Assembly: GCA_023387715.1 (NCBI GenBank)
Contig: JAEWHQ010000272.1
Span: forward strand, 1 to 5,417
DNA: 5,417 bases
Source: Pseudomonadota bacterium
GTDB taxonomy: Bacteria > Pseudomonadota > Alphaproteobacteria > Rhizobiales > Rhizobiaceae
Direction of reading: 5' to 3'
The translations under genes and the position numbers were made by a program. Every line of letters begins with the position of its first letter. Within the stretch, counting starts at the first letter, position 1. Positions 5,319 through 5,417 of the stretch are shown here, piece by piece. The notes beneath the pieces are model-generated. The model was not told the DNA's origin and made no database searches. It saw only the letters and a list, made by a program, of their open reading frames with translations.

Positions 5319-5417
5319 ATGTCCATGAATAACAGCATACAAACCACTATTGAACAGAAACTTAATCAGGCTTTCTCTCCTGAACATCTCGAAGTGCGCA
5401 ATGAAAGCCACCTTCAT
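5319..5417 (+). CDS. bolA: BolA-family protein (5' part only)
   Basis: The first 33 codons are visible before the window ends. The reading MSMNNSIQTTIEQKLNQAFS continues PEHLEVRNESHLH, which matches the BolA N-terminus: an amphipathic helix I-x3-I-x2-KL-x2-AF, then P-x2-LEV and the N-E-S-H-x-H signature (residues 28-33). BolA proteins bind monothiol glutaredoxins with a shared [2Fe-2S] cluster and take part in iron sensing or Fe-S trafficking; some have been described as DNA-binding regulators. The C-terminal half, with the conserved His ligand region, is outside the window. The gene is divergent from the J-domain gene and shares a 176-bp intergenic region containing a large palindrome. Which BolA subgroup it belongs to cannot be settled from this fragment. 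Confidence 0.87.
   Translation, partial: MSMNNSIQTTIEQKLNQAFSPEHLEVRNESHLH

Overview
The window looks like chromosomal DNA of an alphaproteobacterium, most likely Hyphomicrobiales near the Brucella/Bartonella lineage. That placement rests on recognisable protein families (an alphaproteobacterial-type L28, CobS and CobT very close to the Rhizobiales form, a J-domain protein of the kind found beside cobS in this group, and BolA) and on gene order. It comes from family knowledge, not from a search. Base composition is near 50% GC by eye. I see no mobile element, CRISPR array, tRNA or rRNA.

Layout, left to right. Positions 1-197 hold a good sigma-70-type promoter and a leader of about 120 nt for rpmB (+, 198-494). 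rpmB is followed by a small hairpin and a strong intrinsic terminator (526-550). yhhQ, a queuosine-precursor transporter gene (+, 602-1249), starts about 50 nt later. The last 28 nt before and into its start codon resemble a preQ1-I riboswitch aptamer. A long hairpin at 1259-1298 can terminate both yhhQ (+) and the convergent cobT gene (-). The minus strand then carries cobT (3196-1316) and cobS (about 4198-3212), 15 nt apart and clearly one operon. About 300 nt without a gene (4202-4506) contains the likely cobS promoter, a leader with three hairpins, several inverted repeats and a weak terminator for the next gene. A J-domain gene (-, 5142-4507) follows. It is divergent from a bolA-family gene (+, from 5319) that runs off the right edge. 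The divergent region holds a perfect 10-bp inverted repeat with a 7-bp spacer.

How the genes fit together. CobS (AAA+ ATPase) and CobT (VWA/MIDAS protein) are the motor subunits of the aerobic cobaltochelatase, which loads cobalt into the corrin ring with CobN; CobN is not in this window. The J-domain protein and BolA next to them suggest a metal or protein-assembly neighbourhood, but that link is inference. rpmB and yhhQ are translation-related (ribosomal protein; supply of precursor for tRNA queuosine).

The most interesting candidate is the compact preQ1-I-like element that would pair with the yhhQ start codon. Next are the palindrome between the J-domain gene and bolA, the dense inverted repeats around the cobS promoter, and the Cys/His cluster in the J-domain protein.
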